In this document: positions 17,297 through 28,815 of the stretch, piece by piece
Position numbering within the stretch: position 1 is the first letter of the stretch
Layout of the letters: every line of letters starts with the position of its first letter
Assembly: GCA_905147135.1 (NCBI GenBank)
Contig: LR990052.1
Location: 17,732,200 to 17,796,199, forward strand
DNA length: 64,000 nucleotides
DNA from: Blastobasis lacticolella
Taxonomy: Eukaryota > Arthropoda > Insecta > Lepidoptera > Blastobasidae
Direction of reading: 5' to 3'
Position numbers and translations under genes: made by a program
Notes under the pieces: model-generated
What the model was told of the DNA's origin: nothing
The model's input: only the letters and a program-made list of their open reading frames with translations
The model's database searches: none

Positions 17297-20200
17297 GTAA
17301 AAGATATTTAATATACGTAGGTAATAAAAAATAATCATCTTAGTGTTAATGTCCCGGTTGTGCTCTCGAGCACGAGGGCTCGGGGTCTGTCTTGACCACA
17401 ATCCAGGATTTGACAGATCAGGTAATTACAATGGAGACAACCTGTACAGATTGGATCATAGTTACACATTCAGTCGCCTGAATGTGCAGGTTTCATCACG
17501 ATATTTACCCTCGCCGTAAGAGCATCGGTTAGTATACAACTTACATTAGTTGTATACTAACCGATGCTCTTACGTACGTCGTACGTCTAACCTAACCTAA
17601 CTTAAAAAAGTATCATTGGTACATGGCCGCAGCGGGGCTTTGAACTCGATACCTCACGCTTATTCACGTCGGATTAGGGTTAACCGCTCGGCCACGAACG
17701 CTCCAATTAATAGGTAGGGTCCAATTCCAGCTAAATCATATTAAAATTTGAGGGCTAATGTCAGTTTTAACACGTAGGTTAGGTGTTAACTCCTCTATGG
17801 GATGACCCCTGTGGCCGAACGAAATGGCAATTTGGGATTGAACGCGAGAACGACAATGTTTTTAGCCTTGAACAGGCCAAAATAGTCGGACTAACACTTA
17901 AGAATGGTTACAGAAGCCCGAATTGTGTGAGTATCGGTGGCCGAGTGTTTATCCGACTCGTAAACGAGAGGTAGATACCGAGTTTGAATCCTACTGCGGC
18001 TATGTATAAATGGCTCTATTCCGAGTTATGTACATTAGTTGAATGCTAAAAAATGGTCTTACGGTGAGAGAAAACATCGTGATGACCCTGCACATTCAGG
18101 TGACTGTGGTGTGGTGGTGACATTCACAATGATTCGAAACCGTTTCCGAACGATCCGACACGAAATTTGTGAGCGGCGAATCCGTGTCGATCGATTCGAA
18201 AACTGTTATTCAGAATCCCAATAGATTCCACGGAAACTCTACTCTCTATAACAAATGAAAATTTCATCAAAATTAACTGAAACCACATTTTCCTAAGAAC
18301 TTTTTCTTCCTAAGGGGTCCTTTGTCGATTCCGTATCCGAATCCGATTTCCGAGCCATTGTGAATACGGCTACTGGTTAGGTTCCCATGGTAGCAGGGTA
18401 ACATAGGTCAGATGCCAGTCGCCAAGTACCTTATCTGTCAAATCTTGGATCATGGTCAGGGTGGACCCCAGGCCCACGTGCGCAAGGACACAATCCAGAC
18501 ATTAACGTCAAGATGAATATATTCTAAAAGGTCATGTAGCCAAATTACGTAAATAGGCCTGAAGACATGACAGACAGTTTGGACTAAAGTTTGGATTTAT
18601 CAATTATAGTCGTATGTACTTTATTTACTATGTATTTTAATAGGTACTTGCTTTCTTCTTCTTTCTTAGAGTGTCAATAACAAAGTAGTGGTCCAAAACA
18701 GCGTTATCGGTGACTGTCATCATATCCCCCTGCCTGCAGGTGTTCGGACATGCAGGGCACGGTAAGAAGTGGGCCATCGTTCGGATAGTACTGCAGGCAT
18801 AGTTGACGTCGGAGCCTCCAGAAAATCCCCACCTGGCCATGTTTTTTTGGCCCGGCCGGTTACATAGGCACTTAATTTGAAACCATGAACTATTGGCCTT
18901 CATACCTAATACTAAAATCTGGGTGACCCGTGAATTGGTACATTTTTGAAAGAAAGAAAAAAAGAAATATCAATAATAACACCACCACATTGAAAAAGAC
19001 ACAAGAAAACAAAAGGACATAAAAGTATACAAATATTACAACATTAAATACACGGGAAGCCCACACAGTGCCGATGTATACATATACCTACTTGATTAAT
19101 GTTAATGTGTTGTGTAGTGTAATTGATAACGTGTTGTGGTGGTGTGTTTGTGAGAAAAGATCCTCACTCAGAATTATGCCCCGGCGGGAACCAGAGTGCT
19201 GGTTTTCAATGAGACCTCATTACAATTTGGTACAATATATTTTCCCACTTCATATATGGTACCTATCTACCGGAATACAGTTTATCGTAAAAGATAATAC
19301 ACAAACAAATAAATTACCTACAGCATTAATTATAGCTATACGCATCAACAAAATCTTCAAGGCCAGCGTTGACAAAAGTACCTACCTAATTAGATCTCCA
19401 TACTCAGCATTTTTGCTATTAATGCCGTGTAATATTGAGTATCGACCGAGTGATTACGATATCCGGTTCGTAACAGAGGGATACCGGGTTCGAATCCACC
19501 AATGACTCTTGTCTGAGTTATGTACATTAGGTGAACACTAACCGATGATATTACAGTGAGAGTGATATGATAAACATCGTGATGAAATCTGCATATTCAG
19601 GCGACTGAATGTGTAACCATTATCTAATCTGATCAGGTTCTCCTGGTCGCAGGGTCACGGAGGTCAGATGGCAGTCACTTCACTGTAATAACCTGATTTG
19701 ACAATTCTTGGAACATGGTCAAGGCGAACTCCGGGCCCTCGTGCGTGAGAACATAACCGGGACATTAACGCGAAGTTAATAAATGCCGTGTAATATTATA
19801 GTTAAACAATATATGATGTTATAGTAATAGTAAAAAGCTAGCTAGGCAGATAAATTAGTGTAAATAAGTTGCATGTGTTACATAAGCCGCGTCCACCATC
19901 TGTCATAGATTATCGGTCCAATATTCGTGACAACCTTTTCTATCCAATGTCGTTTTGCGCGTTTTCCTAAATACACACTTTCCGATCTGGGTTCCGTCCT
20001 GCGGTTCTAACAGCACGACGTCAGCACGGGTCCGACACAGGCCGCAATTCTTGCTTTGTAAAATTTTTGCAACGTTTTTCAATACCGTGAACTTTGACGT
20101 ATTACCAAATTTATTGCCACCTGCCTATATCCGCGAAAAGCCCGCTTTGAATCACCCAAATTCCGGGTAGCCATCACGTCTGGGACATCGCTGATAAGCT

Positions 20201-23200
20201 GTGAGATCCGTCTTTGATGGTATGGCCAAATCTCGCGTAGACCGGTTTATTACCGGTTATATTAGGTTGGGAAAGAAATGTCTGGCCATGCAGAACAAAA
20301 AACAAATGCGGTTCTTGGGTTATCGATACCACAATGTACAATGATTTACTTTAACGTCTCAATTTTCAGGCACCAACTCCGCCTCCGATGTGGTTGGAGC
20401 CTTTGGAAGCAGTCAACAATGGCATCATCTGTCCACAAGGATACATGCCAATGCTGGGATCGGAAATGTTTAAAAGAAAAGAGAATTGTCTTATCGCAAA
20501 TGTTTACGTTCCCGATACTGATGAGACCAAACTACCAGTTGTAGTCCTGGTGCACGGAGGAGCGTATCAAATGGGCTCCGGTAGTATGATGGAACCGCTA
20601 AATATGGTTAGAAGCAAAAAGATAATAGCTGTATCGTTCAATTATAGGCTCGGCGTTCATGGCTTCCTTTGTTTGGGTACTAAAGATGCTCCAGGAAATG
20701 CTGGGATGAAAGATCAAGTCGCCTTACTCAGGTGGGTGAAAAATAACATAGCCAGTTTCGGTGGAAATCCAGATGATGTTACTATCGAAGGACCCAGTGC
20801 TGGGTCTTCTGCAGTCGACTTGTTACAGTTGTCTAAGACCACGAAAGGATTATTTAATAAAGTGATACCAGAAAGCGGAGCCAATGTTGGTGTATGGTCT
20901 GTCCAACTAGACCCACTACAGAATGCGAAAGATTATGCCAGACAACTAAATTTCACAGACGTAGATGATACATACGCTCTTGAGAATTTCTACAAAAATG
21001 CACCGTTAGAACTATTGATGTCTGATGTGTTTTTGAACAGAAAAGACTCCACTTTTGTATTTTCACCTTGCGTGGAACGTGACACTGGAGTAGAGAGATT
21101 CCTTGAAGACACACCGGTTAATATTTTAAAAGAAGGCAAATACGTAAAATTACCGATGCTTTACGGATTTGCTAATATGGAAGGAATGTTTAGACTGGGC
21201 TTTGGACTTTTTGAAACGTGGAAAAACGAAATGAATGAAAGATTTTCAGATTTTTTACCCGCTGACTTGCAATTCAGTAGCGAAGACGAAAAGGAGAAGG
21301 TGGCAAAAGAAATCAAGGAATTCTATTTCGGAGATAAAACAATAAGCGAAGAAACTGTCTTGAATTACATAAATTACTTCAGTGACGTCATATTTGCTTA
21401 TCCTACTTTACGTTCACTCAAATTACAAGTGGAAGCAGGCAATGATAAAGTGTATCTGTATGAATACTCTTTTGTGGACGAAGATGTACTTCCATATAGA
21501 CAAGGTATTGAAACGTATGGTGTTGAAGGAGCTGACCATTGTGCTCAATCATTATCTTTATTCGAGTCGGAAATGTTCGGCGCTAAAGATGAAAGCATGT
21601 TTTCTGAACGAACGCGCAAAATGAGAGCTAAGATGAGGCAACTGTGGCTCAATTTTATAACTACGGGGTAAGTTATTTTCAGTAATAGTTAAATTTATAA
21701 TGGAATTTATTACAACCAAAAGAAAATAATCTTAACTGTGAGACAATAGTTCAGTAGAGGTAGGCCGATTTTTAAAGTAGGCGCTAATTTGTTTAGCCAT
21801 AAAGATTTAAATTTATTTTCTGTGTATCTGTATCTATAGATATTCTGTGATACTAGGTAAGTTATCCAATATTTTTAATATGAGATACTTACTTAGTGAG
21901 AATTAAGGAGAGAATTATAATATGGTATCTGCCTGACCATCTATTTATCAAAATGGCATGACTTTATGTACGTGCCTGAACCCAGTACCCATCCACGGTT
22001 CTATCGACTTCCTCGCTCATATGGACTGCGTCAGACCTACCTACCTACGGGTGGCGTGGGCGCACTTGTCGATCGATCTTTTGGAAGCGCGTGTTAGAAA
22101 AATAGATAGAGTGTACCGATCTAATGTGTGAATTTAAGTATTTAGGGGATATGAGTTAGGTTGGCCTAGTAACTAAGGTTAGAAAGTTGAATGAAATGAA
22201 AAATAGGGCACATTAGTTACATATAACCTTTTATTTATTCAGGACAGGATATTCACATTCAAACACCGAGATCAGATCAAATGAGATAAGTTATTTATGT
22301 AGGATGGCAGTCACAGCTAACAAATTAACATGGGAAATATGCTAATATATTCTAAACATAATAAAACATAGCGAAATGAAGTATAGCGGCTATATCGCCT
22401 GAGGATTACACAAATAAATCATTTAGAAATCAGCAATAGGCACCAAAGTAATACAATACAAGTTTATACTTAACTGTGTGGCTGGTCTGGAGCAAAAGTC
22501 CCTTCGTCTGATTTAACTAGGTTTATATACCCAACGTTTAGCCGGAAATCGGAAGCCGGTACATATTTCAACCAATGATAAGACGTTATACACTGCCAGT
22601 TAAATATGAAGTTATTGTGCCAAAATACTTAACCAAAGACATCGAAATAGTTCTTAAAACTATTGTTAATCATTATAGGATTTATTACACAATTACAAAT
22701 ATATCTTTCAGTTAATTAGTACTTAATCTGTTAAAGATATTCGTTCTGAAATAAAGAACGAACATTCTGTTCGGAAACATTGGAAACTGCACAGAATATT
22801 AATTACTATACGTAAATACTTTAAAGGGAAATATTTACAAACTATATTCTATTAAATAAACCATCAAATTAACATAAAATAATTATAATATCTAACACGG
22901 CCATACTGACTGGACTTCGCTCTCGAAGTTTATAAACTTTCATATGTTAGGCCAACAAGGCATACATACAAAAATATATCATCAACAAAATATTATCTAC
23001 AAAAAGATATTTCTTTGCACTTTCCACTGAAAGTACTTAATTTCCCAACTAAGGGTCAAATAAATCTTAATAACTAAAAACATTTACATTGTTCATTGAC
23101 AAATAACCCAATAATACATTATGATGAGCTATATTGTTTTGTTAATTTCAGTAAATAGTGTCACATGAAAGGACATTTATTTAAATAGTTGTGCAGTCTC

Positions 23201-26200
23201 ACCTTTCTCATTAGGGGACCCACTATGCACATAATCTTCCCACTTAAGGGTCATTCTCCCATTAAGGGTAATCTTCCCACTAAGGGTCAATCAATGTTAA
23301 TTTTTGTAATGTGTAAATAGTGTCAATCCTTTTCTCATTAAGGGACATTTCTTTATATGGTTGTGCGACTGCACACCTCCCCTCTCTCACCTGCACCTCT
23401 CTCATTAGGGGACTCCTATGCACATAAATTTCCCACGTAGGGTAATTTTGCCACTAGGGGTCATTTTCCCATTAAGGGACATAAACAAACTGACACATTA
23501 CTACATCATAATGTGCAATTTTTTTTATTAATCTGTAAATAGTGTCCCAGACACATTTCTTTACAAATTTTTAGTGGCACAAAATAACATCACTACATTA
23601 TGATTTGTTATTTTACTTTATTAATTTATTAAATAGTGTCTCCTTAAGGGACATTAAAATTTCTTTACACAGTAATCAACCCATACATTACTAAGTATTT
23701 ACGAACATGCTTAATACTTGTATAAGTATTCATGAAAAATAAAGTAATAACATTTATTAATTTATTCTTAATTTACACTAAGCCGCCACGTATTTAGTAT
23801 GGCTTACTACCTCGACTAACCGACCCTAAGGTCGCTAGTGAGGTTGACAGACATCGGGATAAGAAAGCCGACCATTTAATTATTAGTACCTACTAATATA
23901 GTAATAGATACGTGGCCACTGTGCTCCTTAGTTCACATAACAATCGATCATAATTCGAATATAAAATCAGAGAGAGTAATTAAAATTGCACCCTCCGCAA
24001 ATCGTTCGGCCAGCCTGATGTTATGCTTATAACATTAAATTTACTAAAATTGACCATGAAATATTTAATAATTTATCATCAAGCATCTATAGAATAGCAT
24101 CAATAATAAATTTTATCATTTACGACTCACATCGCGATTCCTACCTATAATCACCAATCAAATATCAGTTCAAAGAACAATAAGAAGCAGATTTTTATAG
24201 TAATTATTTTAATTTCTGCCCTGGCGGGAATCGAACCCGCTGTGCTACTCACGTAATATTTACGATACGATCGATCAACAAGAAAATACAACGCTATAAG
24301 GAGGATGATACAACATTTCCATCCAGTCAATGGTTTTAATATTTTCCAATGCAGGTAAGTGTAATTTATTTGTTAAGGACAGATTAGATTTTTTATTTAT
24401 TTACAAAAAGAGGAATTACGATGTGGTCTTTCGGTGCTCATTAATTATGGCAATCTCAAATAAATGTTTTAATTTTCTATTCTTATGATAGATAACAAAA
24501 GCGGTGTTTCATATCAGTATGCAGTGCGAAGCGACACCGACGTGGTGAGACTCGACGAGGAAGGGAATAATTTGTGAATTCTATAGTGTCCAGGATTTAT
24601 GCCATATTCGATGGAAAAGTCATTGACATAGGTTTTAAATGTGGCAAAACTGAAGTGGCAGTGAGCAGGCCACAAAGTTTACAGGTTCGATAGCCAATGG
24701 GGCACAAAGATCTTTGCATGGCGATCACAATTGCAACGTCGAATGGTCTCCAGGAGATAGTCGGAGCCGGTGGATATTGGGCACAATGCCTATTAGTGTG
24801 GAAGGTTTGGAGGAGGTTCCTATGTCCTGCAGTGGACGTCCTTCGTCTGAAATATTGAATATGCAGAACCTTTCAGGGTGTTACACCTTTCAGGGTGTTA
24901 CCCGTTTCAGTTTTAGAGATTCCGTTCCAGGCGTCGATTTCAACAAGGTTGTTATGAGTCGGATGAACGGGTGGTGAAAACTGCTCAGCGCAAATCCTGG
25001 TTTAGGTCTCTCGACCTCTACTTCAAGAGGGGAAGTCCGTCCATCATTCAAGATGATGATCATACTGAGAGAAGCATGTCCTCGTGTGTTATCTGAAACA
25101 TGAACACCACAGCACAGTACCTCGCTTGCTCACTCCTGACCCTACGTTGGTAGGACATCCGCTACTACCAGCTCTCTTCTAGTTATTAAAAACTAATGTT
25201 ATATTATGAATTAAATCACTTTTTGTACATTAGTCCCACTTTATTACACAAAAAATGTTATATCTCAAGAAAAGTCAAATAGAAATTAATACACATTGCT
25301 AACATATTTACTCAGTGACGTTTATTCGTCACACTTTTGTAACCTGTAGGTTGCTCCATCGGCAAGAGTCCTCTCTTAAATTTATGACGATGATGAGGTA
25401 CTTATAAGATTTACTACTGTACTAGTCGTAATTTTATATCGTGTATGTACACTACTGTTAGACTATACAGTATACCTCCCTATATGAAATTGCTAGATTC
25501 AAAGTAGTAACCGCTTTACTTTACCAATAGCTATCTATAGCCTGTCCGCTCATGGTTTAGCCTTGGACCAAACCTGTACCTACTCAGTCAATCGGAGATA
25601 CTAGTCATGGATAACACAGTCCATCGGCACCACACCAAAACAACTAAACACGAAAAGTAATCATCATCGCTTCCTTTATCATCATAGATTCCTTTTGAAC
25701 TGTTACGGACCAGTCGAATGAAGTACTTAATTCACATTAACGTGACGTATTGCAAATAACCAACCAACAAAAATAATTGTTGAACACTTAGATCCAGGGC
25801 ATGAAAATAATGAATCAGATCCTAATTTGGAATTTAACTACCGCCACCAACATAAAATTACGTCACCCAGACAATTTTTAATGTAGTAGGTAGGTGGTTT
25901 TTCAATGCTTTTTTCAGTGTTGGCGGTCATTATTAAAATTCAATATCAAAGCATACCCTCATCAAACAAATAATTTACAATGTTTACTTTTGTGTTCGTA
26001 ATCGTTTCTGGGCAGTAATAATTTAGGTTTTAAATTATGAAAAATTAAATGAAATTGTAACTCTGTTTTAAAGTTGGCGCACAGAAACTTGGTTCATTCA
26101 CAGTTTATGGGGAAAAACAAATTTAAATTGGTTCTAATATCTACATTGGAAATAAACATTTTACGACTCACCCGACCAAAAACAGGGGCTTCCAGTAGTT

Positions 26201-27521
26201 GTGAACCAAACATCGTAGTAGCATCTGCAGGTACTCGCCATTCAGCGTCATAAGAAGCATCCAGCTTCCATAGACTCGTGCGAGCGGTGCGAAGAGATCA
26301 CAATGTGACATGAAAAATAAAGGACAATTAGAAATATTGTGGTTGGAATCCTTTATCCCACTTCTGATGTTAGAAAAATAGATAGAGTGTACCGATCTAA
26401 TGTGTGAATTTAAGTATTTAGGGGATATGAGTTAGGTTGGCCTAGTAACTAAGGTTAGAAAGTTGAATGAAATGAAAAATAGGGCACATTAGTTACATAT
26501 AACCTTTTATTTATTCAGGACAGGATATTCACATTCAAACACCGAGATCAGATCAAATGAGATAAGTTATTTATGTAGGATGGCAGTCACAGCTAACAAA
26601 TTAACATGGGAAATATGCTAATATATTCTAAACATAATAAAACATAGCGAAATGAAGTATAGCGGCTATATCGCCTGAGGATTACACAAATAAATCATTT
26701 AGAAATCAGCAATAGGCACCAAAGTAATACAATACAAGTTTATACTTAACTGTGTGGCTGGTCTGGAGCAAAAGTCCCTTCGTCTGATTTAACTAGGTTT
26801 ATATACCCAACGTTTAGCCGGAAATCGGAAGCCGGTACATATTTCAACCAATGATAAGACGTTATACACTGCCAGTTAAATATGAAGTTATTGTGCCAAA
26901 ATACTTAACCAAAGACATCGAAATAGTTCTTAAAACTATTGTTAATCATTATAGGATTTATTACACAATTACAAATATATCTTTCAGTTAATTAGTACTT
27001 AATCTGTTAAAGATATTCGTTCTGAAATAAAGAACGAACATTCTGTTCGGAAACATTGGAAACTGCACAGAATATTAATTACTATACGTAAATACTTTAA
27101 AGGGAAATATTTACAAACTATATTCTATTAAATAAACCATCAAATTAACATAAAATAATTATAATATCTAACACGCGCACATCTTGAACCCTACGTTTCT
27201 TGTCCAGTTCCTTTTGCCACGTCTGCCAGCTCATATCCTTCTTTCCTCATTATTGTCTGTAGGTATGTACAATATTTTAAATGAACAAATTAAGTAAAAA
27301 TTCCTTGTCTGCACAGCGCTCCAGTGCCTGCCGGTTCTGAGTACCCGCCGTGGCCGGCCGCGGGTGACGACGGCGCGCCGCACATGTCGCTGGACGAGCG
27401 GCTGGAGCTGCGCGGGCCGCTGCTGGCGCGGCGCGCGCGCTTCTGGGACGCCGTCTACGCGGAGCACTACCGCCAGCCGGTGCCGCCGCCGCCGCCGCCG
27501 GCCAAACACGCCGAGTTATAA
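17108..27521 (+). CDS. CE2: carboxyl/choline esterase, three exons
   Basis: Join of 17108-17296, 20370-21667 and 27317-27521, giving 563 residues, the same length as CE1. Signal peptide MFFALVLCALLAAPARA. Oxyanion HGGAY is at 125-129, Ser206 in GPSAG, Glu334 in NMEG and His453 in GADHCAQ. A proline just before the nucleophile is unusual for this superfamily. The C-terminus is PVPPPPPPAKHAEL, so ER retention is predicted. About 47 residues of exon 2 differ from CE1. They cluster in residues 80-103, around the oxyanion hole, at the serine elbow, and around the catalytic histidine, while flanking introns are nearly identical. Intron 2 holds a large LTR retrotransposon. Likely a tandem paralogue with altered substrate range; the substrate is unknown. 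Confidence 0.9.
17337..17706 (-). mobile_element. SINE family A with internal palindrome
   Basis: Paralogue of 1543-1863. Between the body and head it carries a private inverted duplication (17516-17573) and short ACGT-rich filler. Confidence 0.8.
17516..17573. repeat. Perfect 26-bp-arm palindrome
   Basis: The arms are 17516-17541 and 17548-17573 with a 6-nt loop TACATT. The left arm contains AGCATCGGTTAGTATACAAC. The CE1 duplicate has only the left arm. Confidence 0.95.
17932..18505 (+). mobile_element. SINE family A interrupted by a MITE
   Basis: The head GTGGCCGAGTGTTTATCCG starts here. The body resumes after the MITE with GGTTAGGTTCCCATGGTAG and ends near CAGACATTAACGTC. The CE1 counterpart (2090-2290) lacks the MITE and the 3' half. 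Confidence 0.78.
18121..18366. mobile_element. Short MITE, terminal repeat ATTCACAATG
   Basis: Left end ATTCACAATG (18122) and right end CATTGTGAAT (18356-18365) are inverted repeats, with the similarity extending inward. The interior is rich in TCCGA/TCGGA words. It is absent from the CE1 duplicate, so it post-dates the duplication. Confidence 0.75.
18540..19040. other. Copy-2-only sequence in CE2 intron 1
   Basis: This stretch has no counterpart in the CE1 intron, where sequence jumps from about 2290 to the part matching 19045. I recognise no protein in it. It may be a further insertion or a deletion in copy 1. Confidence 0.5.
19437..19790 (+). mobile_element. SINE family A, uninterrupted counterpart of 2697/4346
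   Basis: It reads through ATTACGATATCCGGTTCG without the LINE found in copy 1, giving the pre-insertion site. It ends near ACGCGAAGTTAATAAATG. Confidence 0.82.
20370..21667 (+). CDS. CE2 exon 2 (catalytic core)
   Basis: A 1298-nt exon bounded by TTTTCAG and GTAAGT. It encodes APTPPPMW through NFITTG and carries the full triad. Frame and length are identical to CE1. Confidence 0.92.
22092..22897. repeat. Left LTR
   Basis: 806 bp, TGTTAGA to TCTAACA, matching the right LTR. Confidence 0.92.
23100..23680. repeat. Internal imperfect repeats of the LTR element
   Basis: Units built from TAAATAGTGTC, AAGGGACATTTCTTTA and CCCACTAAGGGTCA recur about four times, at roughly 120-230 bp spacing. Smaller CCATTAAGGG-type words repeat inside each unit. 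Similar tandem tracts occur in non-coding parts of non-autonomous retrotransposons; no protein is encoded. Confidence 0.65.
26368..27173. repeat. Right LTR
   Basis: 806 bp, the same length and ends as the left LTR. It lies 143 bp upstream of CE2 exon 3. Confidence 0.92.
27317..27521 (+). CDS. CE2 exon 3 (C-terminus, HAEL)
   Basis: A 205-nt exon after GTCTGCACAG. It encodes GAPVPAGSEYPPWPAAG, the DERLELRG helix, six prolines, then AKHAEL and TAA. It is close to the CE1 and CE5 exon 3 at the DNA level and very GC-rich. Confidence 0.9.
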
Positions 27522-27957
27522 AACCATCACTCTAAAATCTGTTTGTGACATAACTCGTGTTTATTAAGTATTAAATGTCATTATATTAACACTGTAATGA
27601 AAATTCCATCGCATTGTAGACTAACAAAAACGCAGATACCATACACGCAAATGACTGTAAATATTTAAAATTCGCAGTTTAGCAGACTTAAAGGCCAGCA
27701 GAAAACTAATACTACGTACGGATTGCTTTATGTCGACAATGACATTAACGTAGAATTACTGAAAATTGACCATAGAGAAAAAAAAATATTTTTCTCTATG
27801 AAATTGACCTGACAGTTGATTGATTGGTTGATAGCCGGCTGATAATTATGTCTCTATAACACGTCACACAAGGAAGACCTCATTCCTGTTGGCCTCTGAA
27901 ATGTGGTTTGGGAAATACTAACTGTGGTTTGGGTTTCTTTTTCAAATAACAGAGGGC

Positions 27958-28197
27958 TTACCATGAGCTCTTATAGCAGGACCTAAACAGAATTGCCTTG
28001 GTTATTCGTACTATGAGCAACATTTAGCAGGCTTGCCGGCTTGTCAGAAAACAATTCTGCTATTAAATCGTTCACTGAAATTTTGTATGAAGAACCGTAC
28101 CATGACGATGAATTTGACAACAGCAAATCGAATATTGCGCGGTTGTATGTCGCTATTCTCTTAGCTGTTTCAACATTTAATATTTATGAAAAGTAGC
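27958..28197. repeat. Inverted-pair element A (left)
   Basis: It is the inverted counterpart of 35766-35996. Shared words include CCTAAACAGAATTGCC, AACATTTAGCAGGCTTG and ATATTGCGCGGTTGTA. No protein is recognised. Confidence 0.75.
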
Positions 28198-28689
28198 TAA
28201 TAACCACGGGATTTATCTATGGAAAGAGAAAATTGTGGGTAAGAGAAAAATTAATAGCGTTGTCTCGTATTGTTAACAAATCGACGTGGCAATCCGGGTA
28301 ATAGGTACGCGCGGAAGGGGGGACGCCCCGCACACCCGCGGTACCGCTGATCTCCGACAGCATGCCGCCATTTTGATCCCAATCTCTGGAATGACGTTCG
28401 TCACAGAATTCGTTCTGCCGAACTCAGTATCGGTATAGATGAGAATACAGTAACGTTCCGTTTCACATTTTGATTTTGAAACATCGTAATTTTAAACTGA
28501 ATAAAATGCTAGTAAAATGTACTAATGTAATGTTTTAGTACATCCTAAGTATTTTGCAATGTCAAATTTGTTTATGAAAAGATATCAAATTAAAACTTAA
28601 ACGCTTGAAAATTATGTTAGTAGAACGGAACATAAAATTCACTCCCGTGAAGTTAGAGTATAATCGACTTCATGTTATTCAAAATCGTA

Positions 28690-28815
28690 CATTATGTTTG
28701 CAAACATACCAATCAATCCGCATATTACCTCCTTGTTGCTCATTCCAGCAGCAGTGCGGCTTTACTACTTCCATTGCAAGCGCGCTGAAACTTGTCATAA
28801 CATGTTTACCTCATA
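28690..28815. repeat. Inverted-pair element B (left)
   Basis: Contains CCAATCAATCCGCATATTAC and GCGGCTTTACTACTTCCATT. It is the inverted copy of 33434-33556. Confidence 0.8.

Larger units (their letters stand above)
15798..21855. repeat. Segmental duplicate of 1-6241
   Basis: Positions 1-6241 recur here with a constant offset of 15797 at the left edge. The unit covers the LINE fragment, family B repeat, promoter, exon 1, intron 1 and exon 2 of the esterase. Differences in length come from private insertions: the LINE at 2724-4012 in copy 1, and the palindrome, MITE and 18540-19040 sequence in copy 2. The left boundary may lie outside the window. Confidence 0.9.
22092..27173. mobile_element. 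Coding-free LTR retrotransposon in CE2 intron 2
   Basis: Two 806-bp direct repeats (22092-22897, 26368-27173) bound 3470 bp. Both begin TGTTAGA and end TCTAACA. A 4-bp duplication CGCG flanks the element (22088-22091, 27174-27177). I saw no base difference between the LTRs in the parts I compared. There is no gag, protease, RT or integrase frame, so it is a LARD/TRIM-like non-autonomous element. I found no clear primer site or polypurine tract, so orientation is undecided. Read in reverse, the inside starts TCAGAAGTGGGATAAAGG, a weak primer-site candidate. Confidence 0.9.

Noticed and set aside
22092..27173. The 806-bp repeats as a host segmental duplication
   Set aside because: TG...CA ends, inverted TGTTAGA/TCTAACA termini, a 4-bp flanking duplication and an empty site in CE1 are the marks of an LTR element.
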